Shown: piece by piece, positions 52,990 through 61,759 of the stretch
How the letters are laid out: the number at the start of each line of letters is the position of its first letter
Numbering within the stretch: position 1 is the stretch's first letter
Assembly (NCBI RefSeq): GCF_003206065.1
Contig: NZ_PZJQ01000005.1
Span: 62,001 to 126,000 of the forward strand
Source: Salinicola halimionae
Lineage (GTDB): Bacteria > Pseudomonadota > Gammaproteobacteria > Pseudomonadales > Halomonadaceae
DNA length: 64,000 nt
Direction of reading: 5' to 3'
Program-made: the position numbers and the translations under genes
The notes under the pieces: model-generated
The model's input: only the letters and a program-made list of their open reading frames with translations
What the model was told of the DNA's origin: nothing
The model's database searches: none

Positions 52990-55217
52990 ACGATTTGACG
53001 CAGTCCGCATTGACCAAGCCGCGCGTCGTCGGAAAGCGCACGCCGCGAATCGACGGTGAATACAAGCTGACCGGGCGCGCCGGGTATACCGGCGAATTGC
53101 ATGCCGACGGCATGCTCTACGGCTATCCGGTGCCGGCAACGATTGCCAACGGCGTGCTCGAATCGCTCGAACTCGACGACGCCCTTTCGATGCCGGGCGT
53201 GGTCGATATCCTTCACCACGGCAATTTCGATACGCTGCATCGCTCTCCCAACTCCATGGCCCACGGCGATATGGTCAATGAGGTGCGGCTGCCGTTCGAG
53301 GACGAGCGCATCTACTACCACGGCCAGTACGTGGCGCTCGTCGTGGCGGAAACTTTCGAACAGTCCCGGGCCGCTGCCCAGCGCGTCGTAGCCCGCTACC
53401 AGATGGAGGATGGCGCGATCGCCAGCCTGTTGCTGACCGAAGCCGAAGGCGAGCTCCAGGATGGCGCGGGTGCATCCCGGGGCGACCCAGAGGCGGCATT
53501 CGGCGGCGCCGAAGTAACGGTCGATTCGACCTACCACATCGCTGCCGAGAGCCATCTGCAGATGGAAATGCACGCCACGCTGGCGGAGTGGCGTGACGAT
53601 GGACAGCGGCTGATCGTGCACGAGTCTTCCCAGGGGGTGTTCTTCCAGCGCAACGCCATGGCGCGCGTCTTCGGTATTGCTCAGGAAAATCTCGAAGTCA
53701 TCTCGCACTACATCGGCTCGGGCTTCGGCAACAAGCTCTTCATGTGGCCCCATGCCGTGGCGACCGCCGTGGCGGCACGTCGACTCGGCCGGCCGGTGAA
53801 GGTCGTGCTACCGCGCCAGCAGGACATGACCGGCGGCGGCAACCGGCCGGCCTCGCGTCAGCGCATTCGTTTGGGTGCCGATCGCAGCGGCAAACTGACC
53901 TCGGTGATTCACGACAGCACCACCGAAACATCGTTGGTGCACCAGTACGTCGATACCTGCGGTAGCGCCACGCCGAGCTTCTACGCCTGTGACAACGTTT
54001 CGACCAGTCAGCGTGTGCTCCAAGTGAACCACGGTACACCCTGTCCGATGCGCGCGCCGGGTGAAGTCTCGGGCATCTTCGCGCTGGAGACGGCGATGGA
54101 CGAACTGGCTGTCGAGCTGGGCATGGACCCGGTCGAGCTGCGGCTGAAGAATAACGCCGAGCTGGATCCGGCGAGCGGTCTGCCTTGGTCGAGCAAGCAT
54201 CTCGACGAGTGCCTCACCAGCGCCGCTCAGCGCTTCGGCTGGGACAAGCGCGATCCCGTCGTCGGTTCGATGCGCGACGGTGACGAAATCATCGGTTACG
54301 GCATGGCGTCGTGCACTTGGTCCGCCGGGCGCCAGCCCTGCGAGGCGCGGGTCGAATTGCGCGCCGACGGCTCGCTGTTCGCTGCCTGTGGCACCCAGGA
54401 TATCGGCACCGGTACCTACACTATCGTGGCGCAGGCCGTCGCCGAGCTGACCGGTGCGGAACTCTCGCGTATCGAGGTCAAGCTGGGCGAGACTGGCCTG
54501 CCGGCCGGGCCGCTCTCGGGCGGCTCTATGGCGACAGCCACGGTGTTACCTGCCGTGGCCGCCGCGGTACGCGACGCGCTGGATGCGATCAAGGAAGTGG
54601 CGGTCGGCAGCGGCGGCGCCTTCGAAGGCAGTGACGCCGATTCGCTAGACGTTGAGCGGGGCGGCCTTACCGATGGCAAGCGTCACGTGAGCTTCGCGGA
54701 GATTCTCGGTGCCAGTAAGCTCTCGAGCGTCAACGGTAAGGGGAGCGCGGCTCCGGGCAACGAGAGAAGCGAGTACAGCTTCCGCTCGTTCGGCGCGCAT
54801 TTCGTCGAGATTCGTATCGATCCCGGGATCTCGCGCGTGCGCGTGGCCCGAGTCGTTTCCAGCATCGACATCGGCCGTGCGATCAATCCGCCGACGGCAC
54901 GCAACCAGGTCGAGGGCGGCATCGTCATGGGGGTCGGCATGGGGCTTCTGGAGAAGCTCGATTACGATCCGCGCGACGCACGACTGATCAACGCCAACGT
55001 AGCGGACTACATCGTGCCGACACATGCCGATGCGCCGGACATCGATGTCGAACTGCTCGACTATCCCGATTTCAAGCACAACGAATTCGGGGGCCGCGGT
55101 GTCGGCGAGATCGGTCTCACCGGTGTGGCGCCAGCGATCGCCAACGCGATCTACCATGCCACCGGTAAGCGCTATCGGGATCTGCCGATCACTATCGAGG
55201 CGCTATTGGCGTCGTGA
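52986..55217 (+). CDS. PaoC-like molybdenum cofactor-binding subunit (second copy)
   Basis: 743 residues; 4-bp overlap with the FAD subunit. Same layout as the first copy (GKRTPRIDGEYKLTGRAGYT; SGFGNKLFMWPHA; QDIGTGTYTIVAQ; GEIGLTGVAPAIANAI with catalytic Glu708). Differences in the substrate-pocket region (for example GTPCPMRAPGEVSG instead of GTPTSMRAPGAAPG) suggest a different aldehyde range. Its end overlaps the convergent TetR gene by 15 bp. No XdhC/PaoD gene follows. Confidence 0.92.
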   Translation: MNDLTQSALTKPRVVGKRTPRIDGEYKLTGRAGYTGELHADGMLYGYPVPATIANGVLESLELDDALSMPGVVDILHHGNFDTLHRSPNSMAHGDMVNEVRLPFEDERIYYHGQYVALVVAETFEQSRAAAQRVVARYQMEDGAIASLLLTEAEGELQDGAGASRGDPEAAFGGAEVTVDSTYHIAAESHLQMEMHATLAEWRDDGQRLIVHESSQGVFFQRNAMARVFGIAQENLEVISHYIGSGFGNKLFMWPHAVATAVAARRLGRPVKVVLPRQQDMTGGGNRPASRQRIRLGADRSGKLTSVIHDSTTETSLVHQYVDTCGSATPSFYACDNVSTSQRVLQVNHGTPCPMRAPGEVSGIFALETAMDELAVELGMDPVELRLKNNAELDPASGLPWSSKHLDECLTSAAQRFGWDKRDPVVGSMRDGDEIIGYGMASCTWSAGRQPCEARVELRADGSLFAACGTQDIGTGTYTIVAQAVAELTGAELSRIEVKLGETGLPAGPLSGGSMATATVLPAVAAAVRDALDAIKEVAVGSGGAFEGSDADSLDVERGGLTDGKRHVSFAEILGASKLSSVNGKGSAAPGNERSEYSFRSFGAHFVEIRIDPGISRVRVARVVSSIDIGRAINPPTARNQVEGGIVMGVGMGLLEKLDYDPRDARLINANVADYIVPTHADAPDIDVELLDYPDFKHNEFGGRGVGEIGLTGVAPAIANAIYHATGKRYRDLPITIEALLAS

Positions 55218-55859
55218 TGAGGGAAAGCCCTGAACGCCATGCAGGAAAAGGTCGACACAGCGTGTCACCCGATCCTCGATCGCCGCCCGAGAGGGCGGCG
55301 ATTCCAGTTGCAGCACGCGAATGAGATGCCACTCGCCCAGCAGCATGCCGAGAAAGATGCCGGCGAGTTCGATGCTGTCGCCTGCGGGCATGAGCTGCCG
55401 CTGGACTCGGCGGTCGAAGTAATCCGCCAGGGCGCGCCGGACGCGGCCCGGGCCGCCGTCGAAGAACAGCCGAGCCAGCTGTGGCTGACGCGGACTCTCG
55501 GCCACGACTTCGCGATAGATACCTAGCGTTTCCTCGTCCATCACCTTGATCAGCAAGTCGATCCCGAGCCGTTGCAGTGCGTTTTCGATGGGCAGTTCAT
55601 CGACGCCGTCGGCGGTCAGGGTATCGTAGATATGGTGCGAACGGCGTTCGATCATCGCCTGAAACAGGCCTTCCTTGTTGCCGAAGTGGCGGTAGAGGGT
55701 GGATAACGAGCCCCCCGCCTGGGCGACGATGTCATTGACGCTGACCTGGCCGTAGCCATGCTCGAGAAATAGCCGTTGTGCCGCGTCGAGCAACGCATTG
55801 CGACGTTGGCGGCCCCGTTCTGTCGTCGGTGGCGAATCCTTGGGGGCTTTCGATGACAT
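55203..55859 (-). CDS. TetR-family transcriptional repressor
   Basis: 218 residues. N-terminal HTH: RNALLDAAQRLFLEHGYGQV, VNDIVAQAGGSLSTLYRHFG, NKEGLFQAMIERR; the rest is a helical ligand domain. Divergent from the EmrA-like gene, with a perfect 17-bp palindrome between them (55922-55938), so it is most likely the local repressor of the pump and of itself. Its 3' end overlaps the PaoC-like gene. Confidence 0.93.
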   Translation of the reverse strand: MSSKAPKDSPPTTERGRQRRNALLDAAQRLFLEHGYGQVSVNDIVAQAGGSLSTLYRHFGNKEGLFQAMIERRSHHIYDTLTADGVDELPIENALQRLGIDLLIKVMDEETLGIYREVVAESPRQPQLARLFFDGGPGRVRRALADYFDRRVQRQLMPAGDSIELAGIFLGMLLGEWHLIRVLQLESPPSRAAIEDRVTRCVDLFLHGVQGFPSSRRQ

Positions 55860-55921
55860 GGCTCTCCCTCGTGTGCCGCGCGGCTGGCTTTTTCAGTGAC
55901 GTGATGGCGTTTTTCTAAAGA

Positions 55922-55938
55922 TAGTGTAGTCTACACTA
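55922..55938. promoter_or_regulatory. TetR operator candidate
   Basis: TAGTGTAG-T-CTACACTA: perfect 8-bp arms around one central base, 63 bp upstream of the tetR start and 44 bp upstream of the emrA-like start. Length and symmetry are typical of TetR dimer sites. Confidence 0.8.
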
Positions 55939-55982
55939 CACATTGAGGGGGTGTGCGCCCCTGGCATGAAAAAAGGCTCGGC

Positions 55983-57128
55983 ATGAAGATCAAGAAGAAA
56001 CTCTATTCGGCAGTGGTCGTCGTTGTGGTGGTCGTGGTGGCGCTGGTTTTCGCGTGGCACTGGTGGCACACCGGGCGCTATTTCGTCGAGACGGACAACG
56101 CCTACGTGCATACCGACAGCGTCGCGGTGCGGGCCGAAGTCAGTGCGCGAGTGATGAAAGTGGCAGTTGACGACAACGAGCGCGTCGAGCGAGGTGACTT
56201 GCTGGTCCAGCTCGACGACCGCGATACCCGCAGCCAACTGGCGCAATCCCAGGCGCAGCTGGCCGTCAGCACTGCCAACGTGACCCAGGCCGAGCGCCAG
56301 GTCGATCTCGATCAGGCCAGCATCGACGAAGCGCAGGCGCAGGTGACCTCGGCGCAGTCGGACGTTGCCCAGGCTCGTCAGCACCTCGAGCGATCGCAAT
56401 CGCTGGCAGCGAACAATTATGCCTCGCGCCAGCAGTTGCAGGACGATCAGGCCACGGTGCGGGTTGCCCAGGCGACGCTGGCGGCACGTCAGGCTAGCGT
56501 CGAGTCGGCGAAACGTCGGTTGTCCGCGGATCGGGCCTCGATCGACAGCGCCAAGGCCAACCGCGATGCGGCTCAGGCCGATATCGATTATGCCCAGAGC
56601 CAACTGGACAAGACCCGCATCGTCGCCAAGCGCGACGGTGTGATCGGTAACCTGAGCGTCGAGCCGGGCGATCTGGCCCAGTCGTCGCTGACCCTGATGC
56701 AGCTGGTTCCGGTACAAACCGCCTATGTGGTCGGTAACTTCAAGGAAACCCAGATCGGGCGAATGCGCGTTGGCCAGCCGGTGTCGCTGGAGGTAGACGC
56801 CTATCCGGATATCGAGTTCAAGGGCAAGGTCGACAGCGTAGCGCCAGCCACCGGTACCCAGTTCAGTCTGCTGCCGCAGGACAACGCCACCGGCAACTTC
56901 AACAAGATCGTCCAGCGCGTCCCGGTCAAGATCCACGTGACCGGGCCCAAGGACCAGCTATGGCGTCTGCAGTCCGGGCTTTCGGTAGTGCCCTCGGTGG
57001 ACACTCGTGAAGTCGATGGTCAGGCAATCTATTTCGATCCCGGCCCCAACCTGGACGACGGTTCGCACTCGAACGACGGATCGAACTTGAGCGACGGTTC
57101 GAAACGAGCCGTCGACGATGACTCATGA
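55983..57128 (+). CDS. EmrA-like HlyD-family adaptor of an efflux pump
   Basis: 381 residues from the ATG at 55983 (AAAGG upstream; a GTG at 55953 adds 10). Short cytosolic end, one Val-rich membrane helix (~8-25), lipoyl half VETDNAYVHTDSVAVRAEVS, a long Gln/Ala coiled coil, second half IVAKRDGVIGNLSVEPGD, and a barrel domain with VGNFKETQIGRMRVGQPVSL, all EmrA landmarks. The C-terminal tail is low complexity (DGSHSNDGSNLSDGS). Works with the EmrB-like transporter downstream; the outer membrane partner is not in this block. Confidence 0.92.
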   Translation: MKIKKKLYSAVVVVVVVVVALVFAWHWWHTGRYFVETDNAYVHTDSVAVRAEVSARVMKVAVDDNERVERGDLLVQLDDRDTRSQLAQSQAQLAVSTANVTQAERQVDLDQASIDEAQAQVTSAQSDVAQARQHLERSQSLAANNYASRQQLQDDQATVRVAQATLAARQASVESAKRRLSADRASIDSAKANRDAAQADIDYAQSQLDKTRIVAKRDGVIGNLSVEPGDLAQSSLTLMQLVPVQTAYVVGNFKETQIGRMRVGQPVSLEVDAYPDIEFKGKVDSVAPATGTQFSLLPQDNATGNFNKIVQRVPVKIHVTGPKDQLWRLQSGLSVVPSVDTREVDGQAIYFDPGPNLDDGSHSNDGSNLSDGSKRAVDDDS

Positions 57129-57181
57129 ATCCGCGCCATGAGTTTCGATCATGGATGTTGAACATGAGCCTCGAGCATGAG
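57124..57181. repeat. Five CATG-phased units of 13 bp before the EmrB-like start
   Basis: CATG occurs at 57124, 57137, 57150, 57163 and 57176, exactly 13 bp apart: CATGAATCCGCGC, CATGAGTTTCGAT, CATGGATGTTGAA, CATGAGCCTCGAG, CATGAG. The last ATG is the start of the emrB-like gene, and the first overlaps the emrA-like stop. Confidence 0.7.
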
Positions 57182-58727
57182 TGAAGTTGCAGCGCCCGCG
57201 GGGGCCGGTCCGCAGGAAATGCCCTCGTGGCACTATCGCTTCGGTTTCATTGCGGCGGTATTCGGCATGTTCATGGCGATCTTGGATATCCAGATCGTCG
57301 CCAGTTCGCTGAACGAGATTCAGGCCGGCGTCTCGGCCAGTAGCGACGAAATTTCCTGGATCCAGACCTCCTATCTGGTCGCGGAGATCATCATGATCCC
57401 GCTGTCCGGCGTGTTGACGCGCTGGCTTTCGACCCGCGTCGCCTTCGTCGTTTCCTGTGCGGGCTTCACGCTGGCGAGTCTCGGCTGCGCGTTGGCCTCG
57501 AGTATCGAACAGTTGATCGTGCTGCGTGCGATCCAGGGTTTCATGGGTGGCGCGATGATCCCGATCACCCAGGCGGTCAGCTTTTCGATATTCCCGCGGC
57601 GGGCGATGGGGGCGGTCCAGGGCGTGATCGGCATGGTGGTGACCATGGCGCCGTCGATCGGTCCCACGGTGGGTGGCTATGTCACCGAGATCTTCAGCTG
57701 GCACTGGCTGTTTCTGGCCAACGTCGTTCCCGGCATTTTCGTCACGCTGGCGGCCTGGCGCTTCCTCGATATCGACGAGGGCGATGCCAGCGTCGCCAAG
57801 CGCCTCGATTTTCGCGGCCTTCTCCTGATCGCGCTGTTCCTCGGAAGCCTCGAGTTCGTGCTCGAGGAGGGCCCCGGCGACGACTGGTTCGCGAGCGGGT
57901 TGATCGTGGGAATGACGCTGCTCTGCGCCGCGTCCTGTATCGGCTTCTTCTGGCGGGTGTTCAGCTATGACCACCCCATCGTCGATCTGCATGCGTTCAA
58001 GAATCTCAACTTTTCGATCGGCACCGGGCTGGTGTTCGTGGTCGGGATTGCGATGTACGGTCTGGTCTATTTGATGCCGCTGTTTTTGGGCGGGGTGAGA
58101 GGCTACTCGAGTCTGCAGATCGGCGAGGTAATGTTCGTCACCGGGGTGGCGATGTTCTTCACCGCCCCGATCGTGGGGCGGCTGACCAACTCGGTCGATC
58201 TGCGCGTGCTGCTGTTCTTCGGCCTGACGCTGATCGGTATCGGTACGCTGATGAACAACAATTTGACCAGCGAATCCGGCTTCTGGCAGTTCTTCTGGCC
58301 GCAGATCGTGCGCGGTATCGGCATGATCATGTGTATCATCCCGGCGTCGCGAATTGCGCTGGGCACGCTGCCACCCCAGGAGCTGGGCAACGCCGCCGGA
58401 CTGTTCAGCGTGATGCGTAACCTCGGCGGCGCGGTCGGTCTGGCGATGCTCGACACCGTGCGCGACTGGCGGGTGGATTATCACTGGAATCAGCTGATCC
58501 CGGCGCTCGATCAAGGGCGTGTCGTGGTGCAGCAGCAGATCGCCAACTATCAGTCGATGCTGATCGGGCACGTCGCCGACCCCTACCACAGCGCGGTGGC
58601 GCTGCTCGGGCAGCGCTTCGGCGTTCAGGCCCAGGTGCTGGCCTACAACGATATCTTCCTGTGGCTGGGCTGCATCTATCTGCTGAGCGTGCCGCTGGTG
58701 TTCCTGCTCAAGAAGATCGAACACTAG
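57177..58727 (+). CDS. EmrB-like DHA2-family MFS efflux transporter
   Basis: 516 residues, 14 membrane helices. Landmarks: FMAILDIQIVASSLNEIQAG, SGVLTRWLSTRVAFV (motif A region), RAIQGFMGGAMIPITQAV, and IGPTVGGYVTEIFSWHWLFL (motif C). Proton-driven drug or toxic-acid export with the EmrA-like adaptor. The ribosome site is poor, and upstream ATGs lie in staggered frames because of the 13-bp repeats. Ends with a basic C-terminus. Confidence 0.93.
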   Translation: MSEVAAPAGAGPQEMPSWHYRFGFIAAVFGMFMAILDIQIVASSLNEIQAGVSASSDEISWIQTSYLVAEIIMIPLSGVLTRWLSTRVAFVVSCAGFTLASLGCALASSIEQLIVLRAIQGFMGGAMIPITQAVSFSIFPRRAMGAVQGVIGMVVTMAPSIGPTVGGYVTEIFSWHWLFLANVVPGIFVTLAAWRFLDIDEGDASVAKRLDFRGLLLIALFLGSLEFVLEEGPGDDWFASGLIVGMTLLCAASCIGFFWRVFSYDHPIVDLHAFKNLNFSIGTGLVFVVGIAMYGLVYLMPLFLGGVRGYSSLQIGEVMFVTGVAMFFTAPIVGRLTNSVDLRVLLFFGLTLIGIGTLMNNNLTSESGFWQFFWPQIVRGIGMIMCIIPASRIALGTLPPQELGNAAGLFSVMRNLGGAVGLAMLDTVRDWRVDYHWNQLIPALDQGRVVVQQQIANYQSMLIGHVADPYHSAVALLGQRFGVQAQVLAYNDIFLWLGCIYLLSVPLVFLLKKIEH

Positions 58728-58775
58728 ACAGACACGTGATAAATGTCCGCGCTGCAAGGCGCGGCGCATTGTGCG

Positions 58776-59660
58776 TCACTCGCTCGGGATGGCGAAGGTG
58801 CCGTCTGGGTACTGGTTGCACAGAAACTCCACAAAAGCTCGGACCTTGGGGCTCTGCAAGCGGCGGGAGGTGTGCAATACCCAAAGCTCGACTTCGTCGC
58901 CGGCGGCGCCCCACGACACCAGTTGGCCTCTATCCAGCAAGCTTCCGATGATGGATTGCGGCAGCAAGGCCACCCCCGCACCCGCCACAGCGGCATCTCG
59001 AACCGTCAGGAGCGAGGACAGCCGTAAGACAGGCTCCGGCACGACGGACAGTTGGCCATCGCGGACGGACCAGACCTCACCTTCTCGATACGTCGGCATG
59101 ACGATCGCCGGGACGCGGCGTGGCTCATCCCCGTTCTGCGTCGGGAGCTGAACCGAGGGAGTTGCCACCAAGACAAGTCTGTCTCTGGCAAAACACCTGC
59201 CCACCAGTACGCTGTTCTTGGGTGGATTGATACGGATAGCGACATCGAAATGCTCTTCGACGAGGTCGGCGAGCCGGTCCTCGGCCACCGCTTCGATCTG
59301 CACCTCGGGATGGATCGCCTGGAAGGCGGCGGCCAGCCGTCCAAGCGCCACCTGCGAAAACAATAACGGTGCCGCGACGCGCAGTCTGCCTCTCGGGGTA
59401 TCAAGGCCATCTCGCGCCGCCGATACTGCTTCGGCTACTTCACGCATTGGTCCTTCAATTCTTGCGAGCAGCCGTTGGCCGGCTTCGGTCATCTCGAGGC
59501 TGCGGTCACTTCGCTCGAGGAGCCGAACGCCTAGGCTTTCTTCGAGATCAGCGACCCGGCGCGACAGGGTTGCCTTGGACCGGCCACTGGCCCGGCTTGC
59601 TCTTCCAAAACCACCATGAGCGGCGACCAGCTGAAAATCCAGCAAAGCATTGAAATCCAT
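58776..59660 (-). CDS. LysR-family transcriptional regulator
   Basis: 294 residues. N-terminal winged helix (LLDFQLVAAHGGFGRASRAS, GRSKATLSRRVADLEESLGV) followed by a periplasmic-binding-like effector domain (GRLRVAAPLLFSQVALGRLA; DVAIRINPP). Close in style to the many LysR proteins that sit divergent from small oxidoreductase genes. Here it is divergent from the NmrA-like/AtaL-like pair, its likely targets. Confidence 0.93.
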   Translation of the reverse strand: MDFNALLDFQLVAAHGGFGRASRASGRSKATLSRRVADLEESLGVRLLERSDRSLEMTEAGQRLLARIEGPMREVAEAVSAARDGLDTPRGRLRVAAPLLFSQVALGRLAAAFQAIHPEVQIEAVAEDRLADLVEEHFDVAIRINPPKNSVLVGRCFARDRLVLVATPSVQLPTQNGDEPRRVPAIVMPTYREGEVWSVRDGQLSVVPEPVLRLSSLLTVRDAAVAGAGVALLPQSIIGSLLDRGQLVSWGAAGDEVELWVLHTSRRLQSPKVRAFVEFLCNQYPDGTFAIPSE

Positions 59661-59670
59661 TGTGTCTCAA

Positions 59671-59692
59671 ATATGGGACGTGATGTCTATAT
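59671..59692. promoter_or_regulatory. Possible LysR-type binding site
   Basis: An imperfect inverted repeat starting and ending in ATAT (ATATGGGAC ... GTCTATAT with 5 bp between), 11 bp upstream of the lysR start. LysR boxes usually have a T-N11-A core; this is only a rough fit. Confidence 0.35.
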
Positions 59693-59785
59693 TTTAGGGT
59701 CTTTGTTTTGATAATGAAACTGGCTACTGTTCAAGCCGTAGGCAACTTCGATTGCCACGAACCACCCCCAGCCCAGGAAATTATC

Positions 59786-60655
59786 ATGACCATTCTCGTT
59801 ACCGGCGCAACAGGCACTGTTGGCCGCCAGGTTGTGCAGCAACTCGTCGAACGCGATGCCGATGTCCGCGTACTCGTCCGCAATCCTTCGAAGTCGGACT
59901 TTCCTGCCAGTGTCAGTGTCGTCCAGGGTGATCTGCTCGATGTCGACTCTCTGCGAAGCGCCTATCGTGGCGTTTCGACGCTCTTTCTGCTCAACGCCGT
60001 CGTGGCCGACGAATACACCCAGGCCCTGCTCGCGCTTAACCTCGCCCGTGAGGCCGGCATCGAGCGAATTGTCTACCTCTCGGTAATCCACAGCGACCTG
60101 TACGTCAATGTGCCGCACTTTGCTGGCAAGTATGGGGTGGAGCGCATGATCGAACAGATGTGCCTCAACGCCACCATCCTGCGGCCGGCTTACTTCATCG
60201 ATAATGACCTGACCATCAAGGACGTAGTCACCGAATACGGCATTTACCCGATGCCGATCGGCAGCAAGGGCCTTGCGATGGTGGATACCCGTGACATCGG
60301 CGAGGTCGCTGCCCTCGAGCTCCTGCGCCGCGAGCAGTCAGCCGTACCGCTACCGATCGAGCGAATCAATCTCGTTGGTCCCGACACGCTGACCGGTCAG
60401 GACATCGCGGCTATCTGGACCGACGTACTCGGTCGTTCCATCGCCTATCCGGGTGAGGACACTGCCACGTTCGAGCAGAACCTATTGCAGCACATGCCGA
60501 GTTGGATGGCTTACGACATGCGCCTGATGAGCGAGCGTTTCATCACCGAGGGAATGCTCCCTGATACCGGTGACGTTGACCGGCTGACCGCTCTTCTGGA
60601 TCGCCCCCTTTACGCCTATCGCGACTTTGCCGCCCAGATCGCGGCCTCGATCTGA
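59786..60655 (+). CDS. NmrA-like NAD(P)-binding oxidoreductase/sensor
   Basis: 289 residues from the ATG at 59786 (AGGA upstream; an upstream ATG at 59708 would add 26 residues without secretion features). Begins with ILVTGATGTVGRQVVQQLVE, the Rossmann TGATGxVG motif, then LVRNPSK typical of atypical SDR/NmrA proteins that bind NADPH. The YxxxK active site is replaced (SVIHSDLYVNVPHFAGKYGV). Divergent from lysR and followed after ~37 bp by the AtaL-like gene. Confidence 0.88.
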   Translation: MTILVTGATGTVGRQVVQQLVERDADVRVLVRNPSKSDFPASVSVVQGDLLDVDSLRSAYRGVSTLFLLNAVVADEYTQALLALNLAREAGIERIVYLSVIHSDLYVNVPHFAGKYGVERMIEQMCLNATILRPAYFIDNDLTIKDVVTEYGIYPMPIGSKGLAMVDTRDIGEVAALELLRREQSAVPLPIERINLVGPDTLTGQDIAAIWTDVLGRSIAYPGEDTATFEQNLLQHMPSWMAYDMRLMSERFITEGMLPDTGDVDRLTALLDRPLYAYRDFAAQIAASI

Positions 60656-60692
60656 CGGCAACGCGTGCCCAACCAACACAAGGACATTGATC

Positions 60693-61166
60693 ATGATCTA
60701 TTCGACCGCTACTGTTCCGGTGAATCCGGTAGGTGAAACCACGCTGACCCGCGCGCAGGTTTGGCAGGGCCTGGTGCTCAAGGCCCGCGACGCCCGCCTG
60801 TTCCTGCCTGAAGGTTTGTGCACTCGCTGCGACGTCGTGGAGGAAAGCGCAACGCATTTCGTGCGCGAAGCCACCATCGCCGGCACCGATCTGCGCGAGA
60901 TCATCGTCCTGACGCCGGAAAGCAAGGTCACCTTCTTCCAGGCCACAGGCCCACGTGAGGGCGCCATCGTCAATGAACTCGTCGAGGATGAGGACGGAGC
61001 GCTCCAGCTTCGTTTCTACTGCTACCTCGGCCTGCGCGACAAAACACCGGACGGCCCTGACGAGCAAGTCGAGCAGACCCAATTCGACAGCGACAACGGA
61101 TACAAGGCCGCCTTGCACTCCACGCTGAAACGCACCCGCGAATTGCTCGCAGATGGCAGCCTTTAA
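60693..61166 (+). CDS. SRPBCC-fold protein (DUF1857/AtaL-like)
   Basis: 157 residues from the ATG with AAGGA upstream. Pattern of the AtaL-like/DUF1857 group: TLTRAQVWQGLVLKARDARL, EESATHFVREATIAG, RFYCYLGLRDKTP. These are small hydrophobic-pocket START/Bet v1-like proteins whose ligand is unknown. Likely co-transcribed with the NmrA-like gene. Confidence 0.82.
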   Translation: MIYSTATVPVNPVGETTLTRAQVWQGLVLKARDARLFLPEGLCTRCDVVEESATHFVREATIAGTDLREIIVLTPESKVTFFQATGPREGAIVNELVEDEDGALQLRFYCYLGLRDKTPDGPDEQVEQTQFDSDNGYKAALHSTLKRTRELLADGSL

Positions 61167-61336
61167 TGTGCCAATCCATTTCATGACTTAAACCGGCTAG
61201 TGAAGGAGAAGGGAATGCCGAAGGTGTGGTCATCCATTGAGGTCGGGCTCATGAGGCGCCCCCTCGGCTGGTAAGGCCCAGGCGCCAATGATTCAATGGC
61301 CGCATCTTCCGCTCGACGACCTTCAGGATCCTCACG

Positions 61337-61750
61337 ATGCCTTCGCCCCAATCTTCCAAACCCGGCGCCGACGAACCCACCCGCACCGTGCTGCGTCTGA
61401 TCGGCAGTTTTGCCGCACCGGTGGTGATCTATCTGGTGGCCTGGGAGCTGGTGGCGCGGCTGATTCTTCCCGGGGTGGCAGCCAGCGGGCGCGAGTTCGT
61501 GATCAATCTGTTCAGCGTGCTGATTCCATTCGCCGGCGTGCTGGTCAGCGTCTATCTCGCCGGTATCAAGGCCGGTCGGCTGATGGGCGGCGGCGTAATG
61601 ACGGTGTTCTTTCTCTATCTCTACGTCTCGTCTGGCGTCGCGTTCAGCTGGCTGCCGGTGGCATTGACGCTGGGTGGAATCGCTCTGGCATTGGTCATCG
61701 CGCGCTACTGCCCGACGATGAAACCCGATCTTGGCGGCGCTTTCAGCTAG
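61337..61750 (+). CDS. Small integral membrane protein, unknown function
   Basis: 137 residues with four predicted helices (IGSFAAPVVIYLVAWELVAR, FVINLFSVLIPFAGVLVSVY, GVMTVFFLYLYVSSGVAFSW, LPVALTLGGIALALVIARYC). AGGAT 6 nt before the ATG. I do not recognise a family. It ends 9 bp before the tmcA start, so the two are probably co-transcribed; whether they are functionally linked is unknown. Confidence 0.65.
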   Translation: MPSPQSSKPGADEPTRTVLRLIGSFAAPVVIYLVAWELVARLILPGVAASGREFVINLFSVLIPFAGVLVSVYLAGIKAGRLMGGGVMTVFFLYLYVSSGVAFSWLPVALTLGGIALALVIARYCPTMKPDLGGAFS

Positions 61751-61759
61751 GTCATTCCC

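Noticed and set aside
58746-58763. CCGCGC...GCGCGG inverted repeat between the EmrB-like and LysR genes
   Set aside because: Arms are only 6 bp and no T run follows on either strand, so it is not called a terminator.
57123-58769. A 548-codon minus-strand frame
   Set aside because: It is antisense to the EmrB-like transporter and its His/Gln/Asp/Arg-rich translation is typical of a high-GC shadow.
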